The notes beneath the pieces are model-generated. The model was not told the origin of the DNA. It saw only the letters and a program-made list of their open reading frames with translations, and ran no database searches. Shown here in pieces: positions 42,067-51,061 of a DNA stretch of 64,000 nucleotides. This DNA is from Bifidobacterium longum subsp. infantis ATCC 15697 = JCM 1222 = DSM 20088 (lineage in GTDB: Bacteria > Actinomycetota > Actinomycetes > Actinomycetales > Bifidobacteriaceae), in contig NC_017219.1 in assembly GCF_000269965.1 (NCBI RefSeq), positions 2,232,001 through 2,296,000 of the forward strand, written 5' to 3'. The position numbers and the translations under genes are program-made. Each line of letters starts with the position of its first letter. The stretch's first letter is position 1.

Positions 42067-43317
42067 TCAGGCCTCGCGGCTCGCGGAAGCCGCAGCGAAC
42101 GCCGGCAAGGCGCGAGGTGCGTTGAAACCTTCCTTTTCGAAGCGGTCAGCAATCTTCTGTGCAATCTCGTGGCCCTGGCCCTTGTCGACCAGGGCGATGA
42201 TGGAGCCGCCGAAGCCGCCGCCGGTCATACGCGCACCGTAGGCGCCGTTCTTGCGGGCCACGTCTACGGCGATGTCCAGCTCGGGGACGGTGACCTCGTA
42301 GTCGGCGGCCAGCGAATCGTGGGAAGCGTTGAACAGACGGCCCGCAGCCTTGATGTCGCCCTGAGCGAAGGCACGCACGAAGGAACGCACGCGCTCGATT
42401 TCGGTGACGACGTGGCGCACGCGCTTCTTCATGGTCTCGTCAGGCAGGGCGTCAAGCGTTTCCTTGAGGGCCTGGAACTGGTCATCGGCCTTGGAGATGC
42501 CGTCGGCGGTCACACGCAGGTTGGCCACACCGAGAATCTTGGCGGCTTCCTCGCAGGTGGCGCGACGCTGAGCGTACTGGCCATCGTTGAGCTGGTGCGG
42601 AGCCTGGGTATCGACCACAAGCAGCTCGAGGTTGTACTTGTCGAGGTCGAACTCCTGCTGGGAGACGTTCTCCAGCGGGGTCAGCTCCGGACGGCAGTCA
42701 AGCAGCAGCGCGTGGCCTTCGGTGCAACGCATGGAAGCGTTCTGGTCAAGACCGCCGGTGGAGGCGCCGGCCATCTCGTTCTCGGACTTGATGGCGGCGT
42801 TGATGAGGGTCACACGGCCGGCGTCGGAATCACCGTAGCCAAGGCCGTACACGTCGTCCAGAGCCAGAGCGGTGGAGCAGGTCATGGCGGCGGAGGAGCT
42901 CAGGCCGGAGCCCAGCGGCACGCAGGAGACGAAGGCGGCATCAAAGCCCTTGACCTTGTCGAAACCAGCCTGACGCAGCGCCCAGGCCACACCGGTCGGG
43001 TAGGCGGACCAGCCGTCCACGCCACGGGCCTTGAGGCCATCGAGATCAGCTTCGGCGACCTTGTCGGGAGCCACGCCGGAGACGACGCGAACCTTGGTGT
43101 CTTCGCGCGGCTTCAGGGCGATGAAGGTGCGATGCGGCAGAGCGATCGGCAGGCACAGGCCGGCGTTGTAATCGGTGTGCTCACCGATCAGGTTCACACG
43201 GCCCGGAGCAGCCCACACGCCCTCGGGCGCAGCGCCGTAGGTGTCGACGAACAGCTTGGTGGCTTGCGAGACGCCTTCCTCATGGGTCAGCGGCTCAATG
43301 AATTCAACAGCAGTCAT
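42067..43317 (-). CDS. galK: Galactokinase
   Basis: GHMP-family kinase of 416 aa that phosphorylates galactose to galactose 1-phosphate in the Leloir pathway. Motifs: the galactokinase signature GRVNLIGEHTDYNAGL near residue 35, the ATP-binding GHMP motif PLGSGLSSSAAM near residue 140, and the C-terminal MTGGGFGGSIIALVD. The start giving MTAVEFIEP is 16 bases after the galT stop, with AGAAAG as a weak ribosome site; a longer frame runs back into galT and is unlikely. Third gene of deoR-galT-galK, ended by a 28-bp terminator stem. Confidence 0.98.
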   Translation of the reverse strand: MTAVEFIEPLTHEEGVSQATKLFVDTYGAAPEGVWAAPGRVNLIGEHTDYNAGLCLPIALPHRTFIALKPREDTKVRVVSGVAPDKVAEADLDGLKARGVDGWSAYPTGVAWALRQAGFDKVKGFDAAFVSCVPLGSGLSSSAAMTCSTALALDDVYGLGYGDSDAGRVTLINAAIKSENEMAGASTGGLDQNASMRCTEGHALLLDCRPELTPLENVSQQEFDLDKYNLELLVVDTQAPHQLNDGQYAQRRATCEEAAKILGVANLRVTADGISKADDQFQALKETLDALPDETMKKRVRHVVTEIERVRSFVRAFAQGDIKAAGRLFNASHDSLAADYEVTVPELDIAVDVARKNGAYGARMTGGGFGGSIIALVDKGQGHEIAQKIADRFEKEGFNAPRALPAFAAASASREA

Positions 43318-43333
43318 TGGTGTTTTCTTTCTA

Positions 43334-44584
43334 TCAGTCGGCGATGTCGATGGAGCCGAGCTCATGGAAGCGCTTGGCGATGAGTTCCGGCGTGGTGTCG
43401 GAGATCCAGGCGGCCATGCCGGATTCGGAGCCGGCGAGGTACTTGATCTTGTTGGCGGCGCGGCGGAAGGAGAAGAACTGCAGGTTCAGGCGGTAGTTCT
43501 CGCGGCGGGCGTCGTGGATCGGGGCCTGGTGCCAGGCAGCGATGTACGGCAGATCCATGCCCTTGCCGTCGCCCTTGTCGAAGAAGGCGTTGCCGCGCTT
43601 CAGGAGGTGCGAGTACATGGAGGCAAGGTCCCAACGCTCTTCGTCGTTGAGCTGGTCGAGGGTGAGCACGTCGCGCACCGGAGCCACGTGGACCTCGAGG
43701 GGCCAACGGGCGGCGGCCGGCACGTAGGCGACCCAGCTGTGGTTGCGCATCACGATGCGTTCGCCGGCTTCGAGCTCGGAGTTCATGATGTCCTTAAGCA
43801 GGTTGCCGCCGGTCTTCTCGTGGTAGGCCTCGGTGTGCTGGAGTTCCTTCTCCATCTTCGGGGCGATGAACGGGTAGCAGTAGACCTGGCCATGCGGGTG
43901 GGCGAGGGAGACGCCGATTTCCTGGCCGTGGTTCTCGAACGGGAAGATCTGCTCGATGCCTTCCATCTTGGAGATTTCGGCGGTACGGAAGGCCCAAGCC
44001 TCAACCACGGTGCGCAGGCGGGAGACCGGCAAATCGGCCGGCAGGCCTTCCTCGTTCGGGTCGAAGCAGATGACTTCGCAGCGGCCGGCGGCGAGCTTCT
44101 TCTCCCACAGCGGGTTGCCGTCAACGTAGGTCACGTCCTCGGAGACACCGGGCACGCGCACCATCGAGGGGAAGCGGTTCTCGAACACCACGACGTTGTA
44201 GTCGGTGTCCGGCACTTCGCCGTCCTGGTACGGGTCACCGGGCTTGCGGGCGGCCAGCGGGTTGCCCTTGGCGGTGGCTCCGGGACCGGCGGTGATCGGG
44301 CGGTTCATACGGGCGGTGGCCATCGGGATCCAGTCGCCGGTCAGCGGGTCGCGGCGCATCTGCGGGGCGGCGTACGGCACTTCGTTGCCGTCGGCGTCCA
44401 GGTGCGGGGCGAAACGGTAGTCCAGCGGGCGCGGGTCCTTGAGCTCGCGGGTCTTGGCACCGGAGACGAACTCGGGGTCGTCGTCCAGGTAGAAAAAGTC
44501 ACGACCGTCGGCAAGCGTCGTCGGCGTGATGCGGATGTGCTCCTTCGCATACTCCCCGGGGGTGTAGTTGGCGAAATCAGCCAT
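43334..44584 (-). CDS. galT: Galactose-1-phosphate uridylyltransferase
   Basis: Leloir-pathway enzyme that exchanges UMP between UDP-glucose and galactose 1-phosphate, 416 aa. The active-site histidine motif is SLAHPHGQVYCYPF near residue 215. Other conserved segments are NPLAARKPGDPYQDGEVPD, VVVFENRFPSM, CFDPNEEG and WVAYVPAAARWPLEVHV. The ATG giving MADFANYTP is four bases after the regulator stop, and GAGG lies about 11 bases upstream of it within the regulator's last codons, so coupling to deoR is likely. An upstream GTG in the same frame is an alternative. Confidence 0.98.
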   Translation of the reverse strand: MADFANYTPGEYAKEHIRITPTTLADGRDFFYLDDDPEFVSGAKTRELKDPRPLDYRFAPHLDADGNEVPYAAPQMRRDPLTGDWIPMATARMNRPITAGPGATAKGNPLAARKPGDPYQDGEVPDTDYNVVVFENRFPSMVRVPGVSEDVTYVDGNPLWEKKLAAGRCEVICFDPNEEGLPADLPVSRLRTVVEAWAFRTAEISKMEGIEQIFPFENHGQEIGVSLAHPHGQVYCYPFIAPKMEKELQHTEAYHEKTGGNLLKDIMNSELEAGERIVMRNHSWVAYVPAAARWPLEVHVAPVRDVLTLDQLNDEERWDLASMYSHLLKRGNAFFDKGDGKGMDLPYIAAWHQAPIHDARRENYRLNLQFFSFRRAANKIKYLAGSESGMAAWISDTTPELIAKRFHELGSIDIAD

Positions 44585-44588
44585 AGGT

Positions 44589-45392
44589 TTACTCACTTTC
44601 CTCAATGGTCTCGCTCTGGTGGGCCAGCACGAGTTCCTTTACCAAATCCTTGGTTTTGGCGGCGGAGTCGGGGTCGAGCCCGTCGTCAGTAATGACCGTG
44701 TCCACTTGGTCGAAGCGCGCAAACAGCGACAGCGATGTGCAGCTCCACTTGGTGTGATCGGTCAAAACTATGGTGCGATCGGCGATGTCCATCATCGCCA
44801 TATCGGTTGCGGCTTCCAGCGAATTCGGCATCAGGAAGCCACGGGGAATCGACACCGAGTGGGTGCCGAGGAATACGGTGTTGACACGCAGCGAGGCGAC
44901 GACCTTGTCCGCGATCGGGCCGACAAGCGAGTTCGATCGGGTGATCACGCCACCGGTGACGATCACCTCCACATCCTTGGATTCGAGGGCCTGGACCAGC
45001 TCGGCCACGGGAATCGAATTGGTGAGGATGGTGATGCCGCTGGACTGCTGCGATTCGAGCAGATGCTGGGCGAAGACATAGGCCGTGGTGCCGCCGCCGA
45101 TGGCGATTACGTCGCCGGGAGCCACATATTGGATGGCTTCCTGGGCGATGGCGCCCTTCAGGCCGATATCCATCTGGGACTTGACAGAGAACAGGGGTTC
45201 GCTGAGCAAAGTACTGGTAGTCACCGCGCCGCCGTGGACGCGCTTCAGCAGTCCCTTGTCGGCAAGTTCGGCGATATCGCGGCGGATGGTCATCGCTGAC
45301 ACACCCAGTTCCTTCGATAGCGCCGTAATGCGCACTGCCCCGCGTGTGCGCAACCTGCTCAAGATGAGGTGCTGACGTTGTGACGAAATCAT
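44589..45392 (-). CDS. DeoR-family regulator of the gal genes
   Basis: DeoR/GlpR-type repressor of 267 aa from the chosen ATG. The N-terminal helix-turn-helix reads SSQRQHLILSRLRTRGAVRI, TALSKELGVSAMTIRRDIAE, then LADKGLLKRVHGGAV, the DeoR signature. The C-terminal domain has the sugar-phosphate-binding motif VIAIGGGTTAYVFAQHLL and TNSIPVAELV. Effector likely a galactose-pathway sugar phosphate, inferred from the downstream galT and galK. GATAAT lies six bases before the ATG with no ribosome site, so the transcript is probably leaderless; GTG 18 bases upstream is an alternative start. TGTGA and TCACA half-sites around the -10 box suggest autoregulation. Confidence 0.93.
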   Translation of the reverse strand: MISSQRQHLILSRLRTRGAVRITALSKELGVSAMTIRRDIAELADKGLLKRVHGGAVTTSTLLSEPLFSVKSQMDIGLKGAIAQEAIQYVAPGDVIAIGGGTTAYVFAQHLLESQQSSGITILTNSIPVAELVQALESKDVEVIVTGGVITRSNSLVGPIADKVVASLRVNTVFLGTHSVSIPRGFLMPNSLEAATDMAMMDIADRTIVLTDHTKWSCTSLSLFARFDQVDTVITDDGLDPDSAAKTKDLVKELVLAHQSETIEESE

Positions 45393-45417
45393 GTGAACAT
45401 TATCGCACACAAAAGCT
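45393..45417 (-). promoter_or_regulatory. deoR-galTK leaderless promoter with inverted half-sites
   Basis: Minus-strand GATAAT at 45404-45399 lies six bases before ATG. TTTGTGAGC upstream and GTTCACA across the start form an inverted pair that may be the DeoR operator. Confidence 0.5.
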
Positions 45418-45746
45418 CACAAACCAAACCGGCTTGAGCGTTTTGGGGACAATTTCTCGAAAATTCCGGGCAATTCAGGTGTTCATTTCCGCAAAACCAC
45501 GCAAAATCGCACATTGCGCGAACCGATATTCTCACAGCGGCCACCAGCGCGATAGCTCACGACCGACGACTCTCCCGCGCGCGTTGCTCAGCGGAGAGTC
45601 ACGCCTGATACCTGGTGCGTCCCAATTCATGTATCTTCTGCCGAGCCTACGTCTGCGTGTGCCTCGACACGCGGTAGCCCCTTCCCCAATTCGCCTAGGT
45701 AGGGATCGCCTAGCCGCACCGGCCCAAGCGTGAGACAATAGGCGGT
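45418..45746. other. Divergent intergenic region between deoR and pyrD
   Basis: About 330 bases without a supportable gene. GACAAT at 45734-45739 is seven bases before the pyrD ATG and probably is its -10 box, giving a leaderless mRNA. A short stem CGTGTGCCTCGACACG lies near 45657. Nothing else is recognised. Confidence 0.5.
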
Positions 45747-46898
45747 ATGACTTACGTTTCTGAAAGCTTCTGGCACGACGCCGTCAACAAAGCCACCACC
45801 GATCTGTTCACCTTCGGCTACAAGCACATCATCAAACCGAACTTCGTGTTCAACCACCGCCCCGATGAGGCACACGATCAGATGATCGAGTTCTGCCATG
45901 TCGTCAAGAACGTCCCGCCGCTGCTGCTCGCCGAGCAGCTTATGCTCGACTACACCGACCCCATTCTGGAAACGAATGTGATGGGCGTCGATTTCACCAA
46001 CCCGTTCGGCCTGTCCGCCGGCCTCGACAAGAACTGCGACATGCCCGTGGTGCTGGACCACGCCGGCTTCGGCTTCGAAACCGTAGGCTCCACCACCTCG
46101 CGTCCCTGCTCGGGCAACGCCAAGCCGTGGTTCCACCGTCTGCCTGAATACGATTCGATGATGGTGCACGTCGGCCTCGCCAACATCGGTTCGGACAAGG
46201 TCATCGAGCGCGCCGAGAAGGCTTGGACTCAGGCCCGCCAGATGCAGCTGTCCGTGTCGATCGCCCGCACCAACGACGACCAGTGCGGCGATTTGGACGA
46301 AGGCATTGAGGATTACTGCATTTCGATGCGCCGCGCCGTCGGCCGCACCGCGATGGTGGAGGTCAACGTCTCCTGCCCGAACACGCACGTCGGCGAACCG
46401 TTCACCACGACTCCGGAAGCGCTCGACCGTCTGTTTACGGCGCTCGACAAGATCGACCGCCCGCAGCCCACGCTGGTCAAGATGCCGTTGAACAAGCCGT
46501 GGGGCGAGTACAAGGAGCTGCTCGATGTGCTGGCCGAGCACAATGTGCAGGGGCTGTCCATCGCCAATCTGCAGAAGGACCGCACCGGCCTCGAGATTCC
46601 GCGCGATTGGGAGGGCGGCCTGTCCGGCGGCCCGTGCACCAACGCCAGCACCGAGCTGATTCGCAAGGTGTATAAAGAGTATGGCGACCGGTTCGCTATC
46701 GCCGGCATCGGTGGCGTCTTTACCCCCGAGCAAGCCTATGCGAAGATTCGTTCCGGCTCCAGCTTGGTCATGTTCATCAGCTCGCTGATGTACCGAGGCC
46801 CGCAGCAGATTACCGTGTTGAAGCGCGGTCTGGCCCAGCTGCTGCGCCGTGACGGATTCGAGCACGTCTCCGATGCCGTCGGCGTAGACGTGGAGTGA
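45747..46898 (+). CDS. pyrD: Dihydroorotate dehydrogenase (class 2-like)
   Basis: FMN-dependent dihydroorotate dehydrogenase family protein, 383 aa, fourth step of pyrimidine synthesis. Conserved segments: GVDFTNPFGLSAGLDKNCD near residue 80, the SCPNTHVGEPF motif near residue 210 with the catalytic-loop region, LVKMPLN, GGLSGGPCTNASTELIRKVY and AIAGIGGVFTPEQAYAKIRS. The N-terminal 70 residues form a helical extension as in class 2 enzymes. It stands alone, away from other pyr genes. No ribosome site precedes the ATG; GACAAT is seven bases upstream. Class assignment is by eye and less sure than the family. Confidence 0.88.
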   Translation: MTYVSESFWHDAVNKATTDLFTFGYKHIIKPNFVFNHRPDEAHDQMIEFCHVVKNVPPLLLAEQLMLDYTDPILETNVMGVDFTNPFGLSAGLDKNCDMPVVLDHAGFGFETVGSTTSRPCSGNAKPWFHRLPEYDSMMVHVGLANIGSDKVIERAEKAWTQARQMQLSVSIARTNDDQCGDLDEGIEDYCISMRRAVGRTAMVEVNVSCPNTHVGEPFTTTPEALDRLFTALDKIDRPQPTLVKMPLNKPWGEYKELLDVLAEHNVQGLSIANLQKDRTGLEIPRDWEGGLSGGPCTNASTELIRKVYKEYGDRFAIAGIGGVFTPEQAYAKIRSGSSLVMFISSLMYRGPQQITVLKRGLAQLLRRDGFEHVSDAVGVDVE

Positions 46899-46920
46899 AC
46901 TCACATATTGCCCTATTACC

Positions 46921-47060
46921 CATGGGGCGGTAAAACCCTCATGGGGCGGTGATTGTCCCATGGGGCGGTTAGCCAAATTTCACATTCCGCAGAATACCGC
47001 CGTTTTGGGTTACCGCCCCATGAGGGTTTTACCGCCCCATGGGAAAGTTACCGCCCCATG
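46921..47060. repeat. Inverted array of an 11-nt unit, period 19, between pyrD and an oxidoreductase gene
   Basis: CATGGGGCGGT occurs at 46921, 46940 and 46959, and its reverse complement ACCGCCCCATG at 47012, 47031 and 47050; every step is exactly 19 bp. The first two forward copies pair with the last two inverted ones over more than 30 bases. The central 42 bases include CCAAA and TTTGG that can pair. The array lies between convergent genes and ends five bases before the stop of the minus-strand gene. Confidence 0.9.
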
Positions 47061-47065
47061 AGGAT

Positions 47066-48448
47066 TTAGTACGCACCGGCCACGTATTGCGGGGCGTAGG
47101 GGACCTCTGTGGACGGTATGCCCAGCTTGTTGGCCGCACGCAACGGCCAGTACGGATCGCGCAATGCGGCGCGGCCAATTTCCACGGCATCGGCTTCGCC
47201 ATGGGCCAGAATCTTGGCCGCCTGCTTCGGCTTGGTGATAAGACCCACCGCGGTCACCGGAATATCGGCCTTGGACTTGACCTGCTCGGCGAACGGCACC
47301 TGATAGTTCGGCTTGACCGGAATCGACACTCCCGACATGATGCCGCCAGTGGACACGTCCATCACATCGACGCCATGCTCCTTCAGCACCTTGGATAGTG
47401 CGATGCTCTGGTCCAAATCCCAACCGCCAGCGGCCCAATCCGTGGCCGAAATGCGCACCAGAACCGGCACGCCCTCAGGGACGGCCCCACGCACGGCATC
47501 CACGACCTCGACCAGGAATCGAGAGCGACCGGTCAAATCGCCACCATATTCGTCATCACGCTCATTGCTCAGCGGGTCAAGGAACTGAGAAATCAGATAG
47601 CCATGCGCGGCATGAATTTGAATCGCTTGGAAGCCGGCGGCCGACGCCCGGCCCGCCGCCGCGGCGAACGCGCCGACCAGACCATGAATCTCATCCACGG
47701 ACAGCGCGCGCGGCGTACGCAGCCCGCCGAATGCGATTTCAGACGGTGCCATGGTGGGCCAGCCGCCCGCCTCCTCCGGCACACTCTGACCGTCGTAGCC
47801 AACGGCAAAACAACCAGTCGAAGCCTTACGCCCCGCATGGTTGAGTTGGATGGCAGGCACCGCACCCGCCTCGCGAATACCGTCCACGATCCAGCGCCAA
47901 GCATCAATCTGCCCGTCTTCCCACAGGCCCAGATCGCACGGCGTGATACGCCCCTCAGGAGCCACGGCGGTGGATTCGACGATCACCATGCCGAATCCGC
48001 CGAATGCGCGAGACACGTAATGCTGGTAGTGGAACGGCGTGGGCCTACCGTCGCGGGCGAACGACGAATACGTGCACATCGGAGGCAACCAAATACGATT
48101 ACGCACGGTCACCTCGCGCAGCGTCATTGGCGCAAACAGCCCAGGACGGTCCTTGCTGGCTTTCTTATCTGCCTTGCCCACAGCTTCCCTTCCCTCATAA
48201 TCCTCATAATCCTCATAATCATCGAACGATTCGCTCGTCTTGCCCGTGCCGGCCCGCTTCTTGGACCGTGCGTCGGATTTTGACTTCTTCTTACCGTGCT
48301 TACGGTTCTTCGATGCATCATCGTGCTTGGTCTTCGGCTGCTTGGACTGATCGCCGTCCGAAGACGAAGCCATCGTCACCGCTTTGAGATCCGGCACGTC
48401 GAATCCACGAAAATCAAAATTCTCATGCGTCAGATCGTCGTTGCTCAT
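47066..48448 (-). CDS. NADH:flavin oxidoreductase of the old yellow enzyme family
   Basis: FMN-dependent ene-reductase-type enzyme, 460 aa. The TIM barrel begins near residue 100 with LFAPMTLREVTVRNRIWLPP, followed by MCTYS, IQLNHAGRKAS, AIQIHAAHGYLISQFLDPLS, DDEYGG and the phosphate-binding end VGLITKPKQAAKILAHGEAD, close to YqjM-type enzymes. About 100 N-terminal residues are extra: an acidic start, then a Lys-rich segment (SKNRKHGKKKSKSDARSKKR) and a DYEDYEDYE repeat encoded by three perfect copies of a 9-bp unit. Start ATG follows GGAAAGGGG. The substrate is unknown. The 3' end abuts the 19-bp-period inverted array. Confidence 0.92.
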   Translation of the reverse strand: MSNDDLTHENFDFRGFDVPDLKAVTMASSSDGDQSKQPKTKHDDASKNRKHGKKKSKSDARSKKRAGTGKTSESFDDYEDYEDYEGREAVGKADKKASKDRPGLFAPMTLREVTVRNRIWLPPMCTYSSFARDGRPTPFHYQHYVSRAFGGFGMVIVESTAVAPEGRITPCDLGLWEDGQIDAWRWIVDGIREAGAVPAIQLNHAGRKASTGCFAVGYDGQSVPEEAGGWPTMAPSEIAFGGLRTPRALSVDEIHGLVGAFAAAAGRASAAGFQAIQIHAAHGYLISQFLDPLSNERDDEYGGDLTGRSRFLVEVVDAVRGAVPEGVPVLVRISATDWAAGGWDLDQSIALSKVLKEHGVDVMDVSTGGIMSGVSIPVKPNYQVPFAEQVKSKADIPVTAVGLITKPKQAAKILAHGEADAVEIGRAALRDPYWPLRAANKLGIPSTEVPYAPQYVAGAY

Positions 48449-48522
48449 CGTTCCCCTTTCCAATGCGCGTTCATGGCGAATATTCGATGAACGCGCTGGC
48501 GTTGTCATTAAGTATTGTAAAA

Positions 48523-48551
48523 CGGGCGTCACCTGAAACAGGTAACGCCCG
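48523..48551 (-). terminator. Intrinsic terminator of the penicillin-binding protein gene
   Basis: CGGGCGT-C-ACCTG and CAGGT-A-ACGCCCG form a near-perfect stem with loop AAA, followed on the minus strand by TTTTAC. It lies about 120 bases past the stop of the penicillin-binding protein gene. A second inverted pair, CTACGTAA and TTACGTAG, lies at 48556-48594. Confidence 0.7.
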
Positions 48552-48669
48552 CAAACTACGTAATCTGGGTATCGCAGTCGGCCATGTTACGTAGACTCAG
48601 CCGGCCTGCAATCACCAAATGTCAAACGCCAATCACCAATCACTGGCCATCATTCACAACTGCTCTGAA

Positions 48670-50949
48670 TCAGTGCCCCTGGGTTTGGGTGTTGTTTTGC
48701 CCAGTGTTCTGCGACTGAGACTGATTGTTGTTGCTCTGCGATTGGCTGTTGCCATTCGTAGTGGTCTGCGGCGCGCTGAACGTTCGTCCGCCAATGCCCA
48801 GATACTTGCCAGTCGTGGTGTACTTCGAGACGGGCTGGCCGTAATCGTTGTCAATCGGTATTTTCTTCTTGGAAATGTAGCTATTGAAGAAGTTGGTAAC
48901 GGCCGGAGCTGCGATTGTCGAACCATCCCAATAGCTGTTGTACCGGCCGTTGATGGCAATGTTGGAAATACGGTTGGTGTACGGGTTCTGTGCGTCGCCG
49001 ACCACAGCGAACGCCGCGATCTGATTAGGAATGAACGATCCACCGGACACCGCGAGATCCTCACTGGTACCGGTCTTACCAAACGACTTACGCCCGTCAG
49101 CCAATCTGAATGACCAACCGGCACCATCCGGCCGCACCGTACCTTGGTTCAGGGTATAAGCGAGTGTTTGGATGATGTCCTTATCCACCGCCTGATGGCA
49201 GTTCGCGGACGGGACCTTGAACTCCTTGCCGTCCCTGCCGGTCACCTTGTTGATGGCGATCGGGTTGCACTGCACGCCGTTCGAGGCGTATACGGCGAAG
49301 ATGCTCGCCATGGTCAGCGGGGACACGTTCACCGAGCCGATCATCATGGACGGCGTGTACACCGGGGTCTTGTCGATGGTCTCGCCGGTGGCGGCGTCAT
49401 GGTATCCCAGTTCGGTCGCGGTGTCCGCCACCTTGCACAGTTTGAGGATGGCGCCCATGGAGGCCTGGGTGGTGTTGTGCGATCGCACCAGACCGAGGAA
49501 CGGGCTTTCCGGGTTCACCGTGCCGGCGCCCATGGCGTTCGACACGTTCCACGAATCGGCGCCGCCCTTGTAGTTGTCGCAGGCGAAGTCGGTCGTGGGG
49601 TACGTCGTGGTGGTCTGCAGGTTGTCGTTGATCGAATGGCCCGCCTCCATCCATGCGATGAGGTTGATGGGCTTCCAGGACGAGCCGATGGTCCAACCGG
49701 AGCCGCCGCCGTCCACCAGATCGACGGCGTAGTTCTGGCTCGTCTTGGTCGGGTCGTTCGCGGCCGCCGGGGTGGCGTCATAGTGGCGGTTCAGGCCGAA
49801 GCCCAGCACCTCGCCGGTCCCCGGTTTGACCGCGGCCATGGCGATCTCCATGCCGCTGGGATCATCGGGCGGAATGGTGCGGCGCGCGGTGTCCATCATC
49901 ATGGAGTTCGCCTCCACATCCAATGTGGTGACGATCTTCAGGCCGCCCTCCTGCAGCAGTTTGTTGCGTTCGGCGCGGGTCTTGCCGAATTCCTCGGAGT
50001 TCTGGATGCGGCGCACCACGAAGTCGCAGAAGTACGCATAGTCGCCGGTGTCCTGGCAGCCGACGTTCACGGACTGCACCTTCAGCGTGTCCTTCAGCGG
50101 CGTGTTCACGGCCTCGGTGTACTGGTCCTGGGTGATGTACCCTTCCTGCAGCATCAGCTTGAGCACGATGTTGCGCTGGTTTTCGCTTTCCTTCTGGTTC
50201 TCCTCGACCAGCGGATCGTACTGGCTCGGGTTCTTGGTGATGGCCGCGATGGTGGCGGACTGCACCACGTTCAGGTCGGCGGCGGACACGCTGAAGTAGC
50301 GCTGGGCCGCGGTCTCCACGCCGTACAGGTTGTTGCCGAACTGGGCGATGTTCAGATAGCCCTGCAGGATCTCGGCCTTGGAATACTTCTTCTCCATCTG
50401 CACGGAGATCAGCATCTCGCGGATCTTGCGGGCGACGGTGTCTTCGGTGGCATGGTACTGGGCGATCGGGTCGTCGTCCTCGATCGCCTGCATGAGCAGC
50501 ACGTTCTTGACGTACTGCTGGGTCAGCGACGAACCACCCTGCTGGGAGCCTTTGACGAGGTAGGTCTGCACAAACGCACGCATCACGCCTTGCACGTCGA
50601 CGCCGGCGTGAGTCCAGAATCGACGGTCTTCGCGCGCCACCACTGCCTGCTGCATGGTTTTGGAAATCTTCTTCAGCGGCACGACGATACGGTTTTGGTT
50701 GTAGAACGTCGCGATAACGGTGGAACCGTCTCGCGCGTACATCGTCGACTTCTGAGGCAGACTGGTCACATCGAAGTCCACATTTTCTACCTTGAGCGAC
50801 GGAATCACCGCTTTGGCGGCTTTATTGGCACCGACCACACCCGGTACAAACAACACACTGGCCGCCACGCCGCCGCAGACGGCAAGCATGATATAGGCCA
50901 AGAGGAGAACAAGCACACGTTGGAGAGTGAGGGACTTCTTTTTGGGCAT
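48670..50949 (-). CDS. Class A penicillin-binding protein (bifunctional glycosyltransferase/transpeptidase)
   Basis: Peptidoglycan synthase of 759 aa anchored in the membrane. One N-terminal helix (VLVLLLAYIMLAVCGGVAAS) is followed by a GT51 domain with AVVAREDRRFWTHAGVD (catalytic Glu) and GGSSLTQQYVKN. The transpeptidase domain has SSWKPIN (SxxK serine) near residue 425 and SFGKTGTS (KTG) near residue 635. The C-terminal tail is Gln/Asn/Ser low complexity (NGNSQSQSNNNQSQSQNTGQ). TAGAAT lies seven bases before the chosen ATG, which suggests a leaderless transcript; an ATG three codons upstream overlaps that box. The gene stands alone next to the Crp-family regulator. Confidence 0.96.
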   Translation of the reverse strand: MPKKKSLTLQRVLVLLLAYIMLAVCGGVAASVLFVPGVVGANKAAKAVIPSLKVENVDFDVTSLPQKSTMYARDGSTVIATFYNQNRIVVPLKKISKTMQQAVVAREDRRFWTHAGVDVQGVMRAFVQTYLVKGSQQGGSSLTQQYVKNVLLMQAIEDDDPIAQYHATEDTVARKIREMLISVQMEKKYSKAEILQGYLNIAQFGNNLYGVETAAQRYFSVSAADLNVVQSATIAAITKNPSQYDPLVEENQKESENQRNIVLKLMLQEGYITQDQYTEAVNTPLKDTLKVQSVNVGCQDTGDYAYFCDFVVRRIQNSEEFGKTRAERNKLLQEGGLKIVTTLDVEANSMMMDTARRTIPPDDPSGMEIAMAAVKPGTGEVLGFGLNRHYDATPAAANDPTKTSQNYAVDLVDGGGSGWTIGSSWKPINLIAWMEAGHSINDNLQTTTTYPTTDFACDNYKGGADSWNVSNAMGAGTVNPESPFLGLVRSHNTTQASMGAILKLCKVADTATELGYHDAATGETIDKTPVYTPSMMIGSVNVSPLTMASIFAVYASNGVQCNPIAINKVTGRDGKEFKVPSANCHQAVDKDIIQTLAYTLNQGTVRPDGAGWSFRLADGRKSFGKTGTSEDLAVSGGSFIPNQIAAFAVVGDAQNPYTNRISNIAINGRYNSYWDGSTIAAPAVTNFFNSYISKKKIPIDNDYGQPVSKYTTTGKYLGIGGRTFSAPQTTTNGNSQSQSNNNQSQSQNTGQNNTQTQGH

Positions 50950-50956
50950 GGGCCCC

Positions 50957-50962
50957 ATTCTA
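50957..50962 (-). promoter_or_regulatory. -10 box of the penicillin-binding protein gene
   Basis: TAGAAT on the minus strand, seven bases before the ATG, with no ribosome site between: a leaderless promoter. Confidence 0.5.
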
Positions 50963-51061
50963 AATGGGGTGCCCTACCAACCGGGCTTACGGTCAGCTCC
51001 CGTGAACATATCATCACAAGAACCGCACTAGCGTAACATCGGCTGGAAGTCAGCCGAACGG

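Noticed and set aside
46921..47060. CRISPR array
   Set aside because: The direct copies are only 11 nt with 8-nt spacers, half are inverted, and no cas gene is present.
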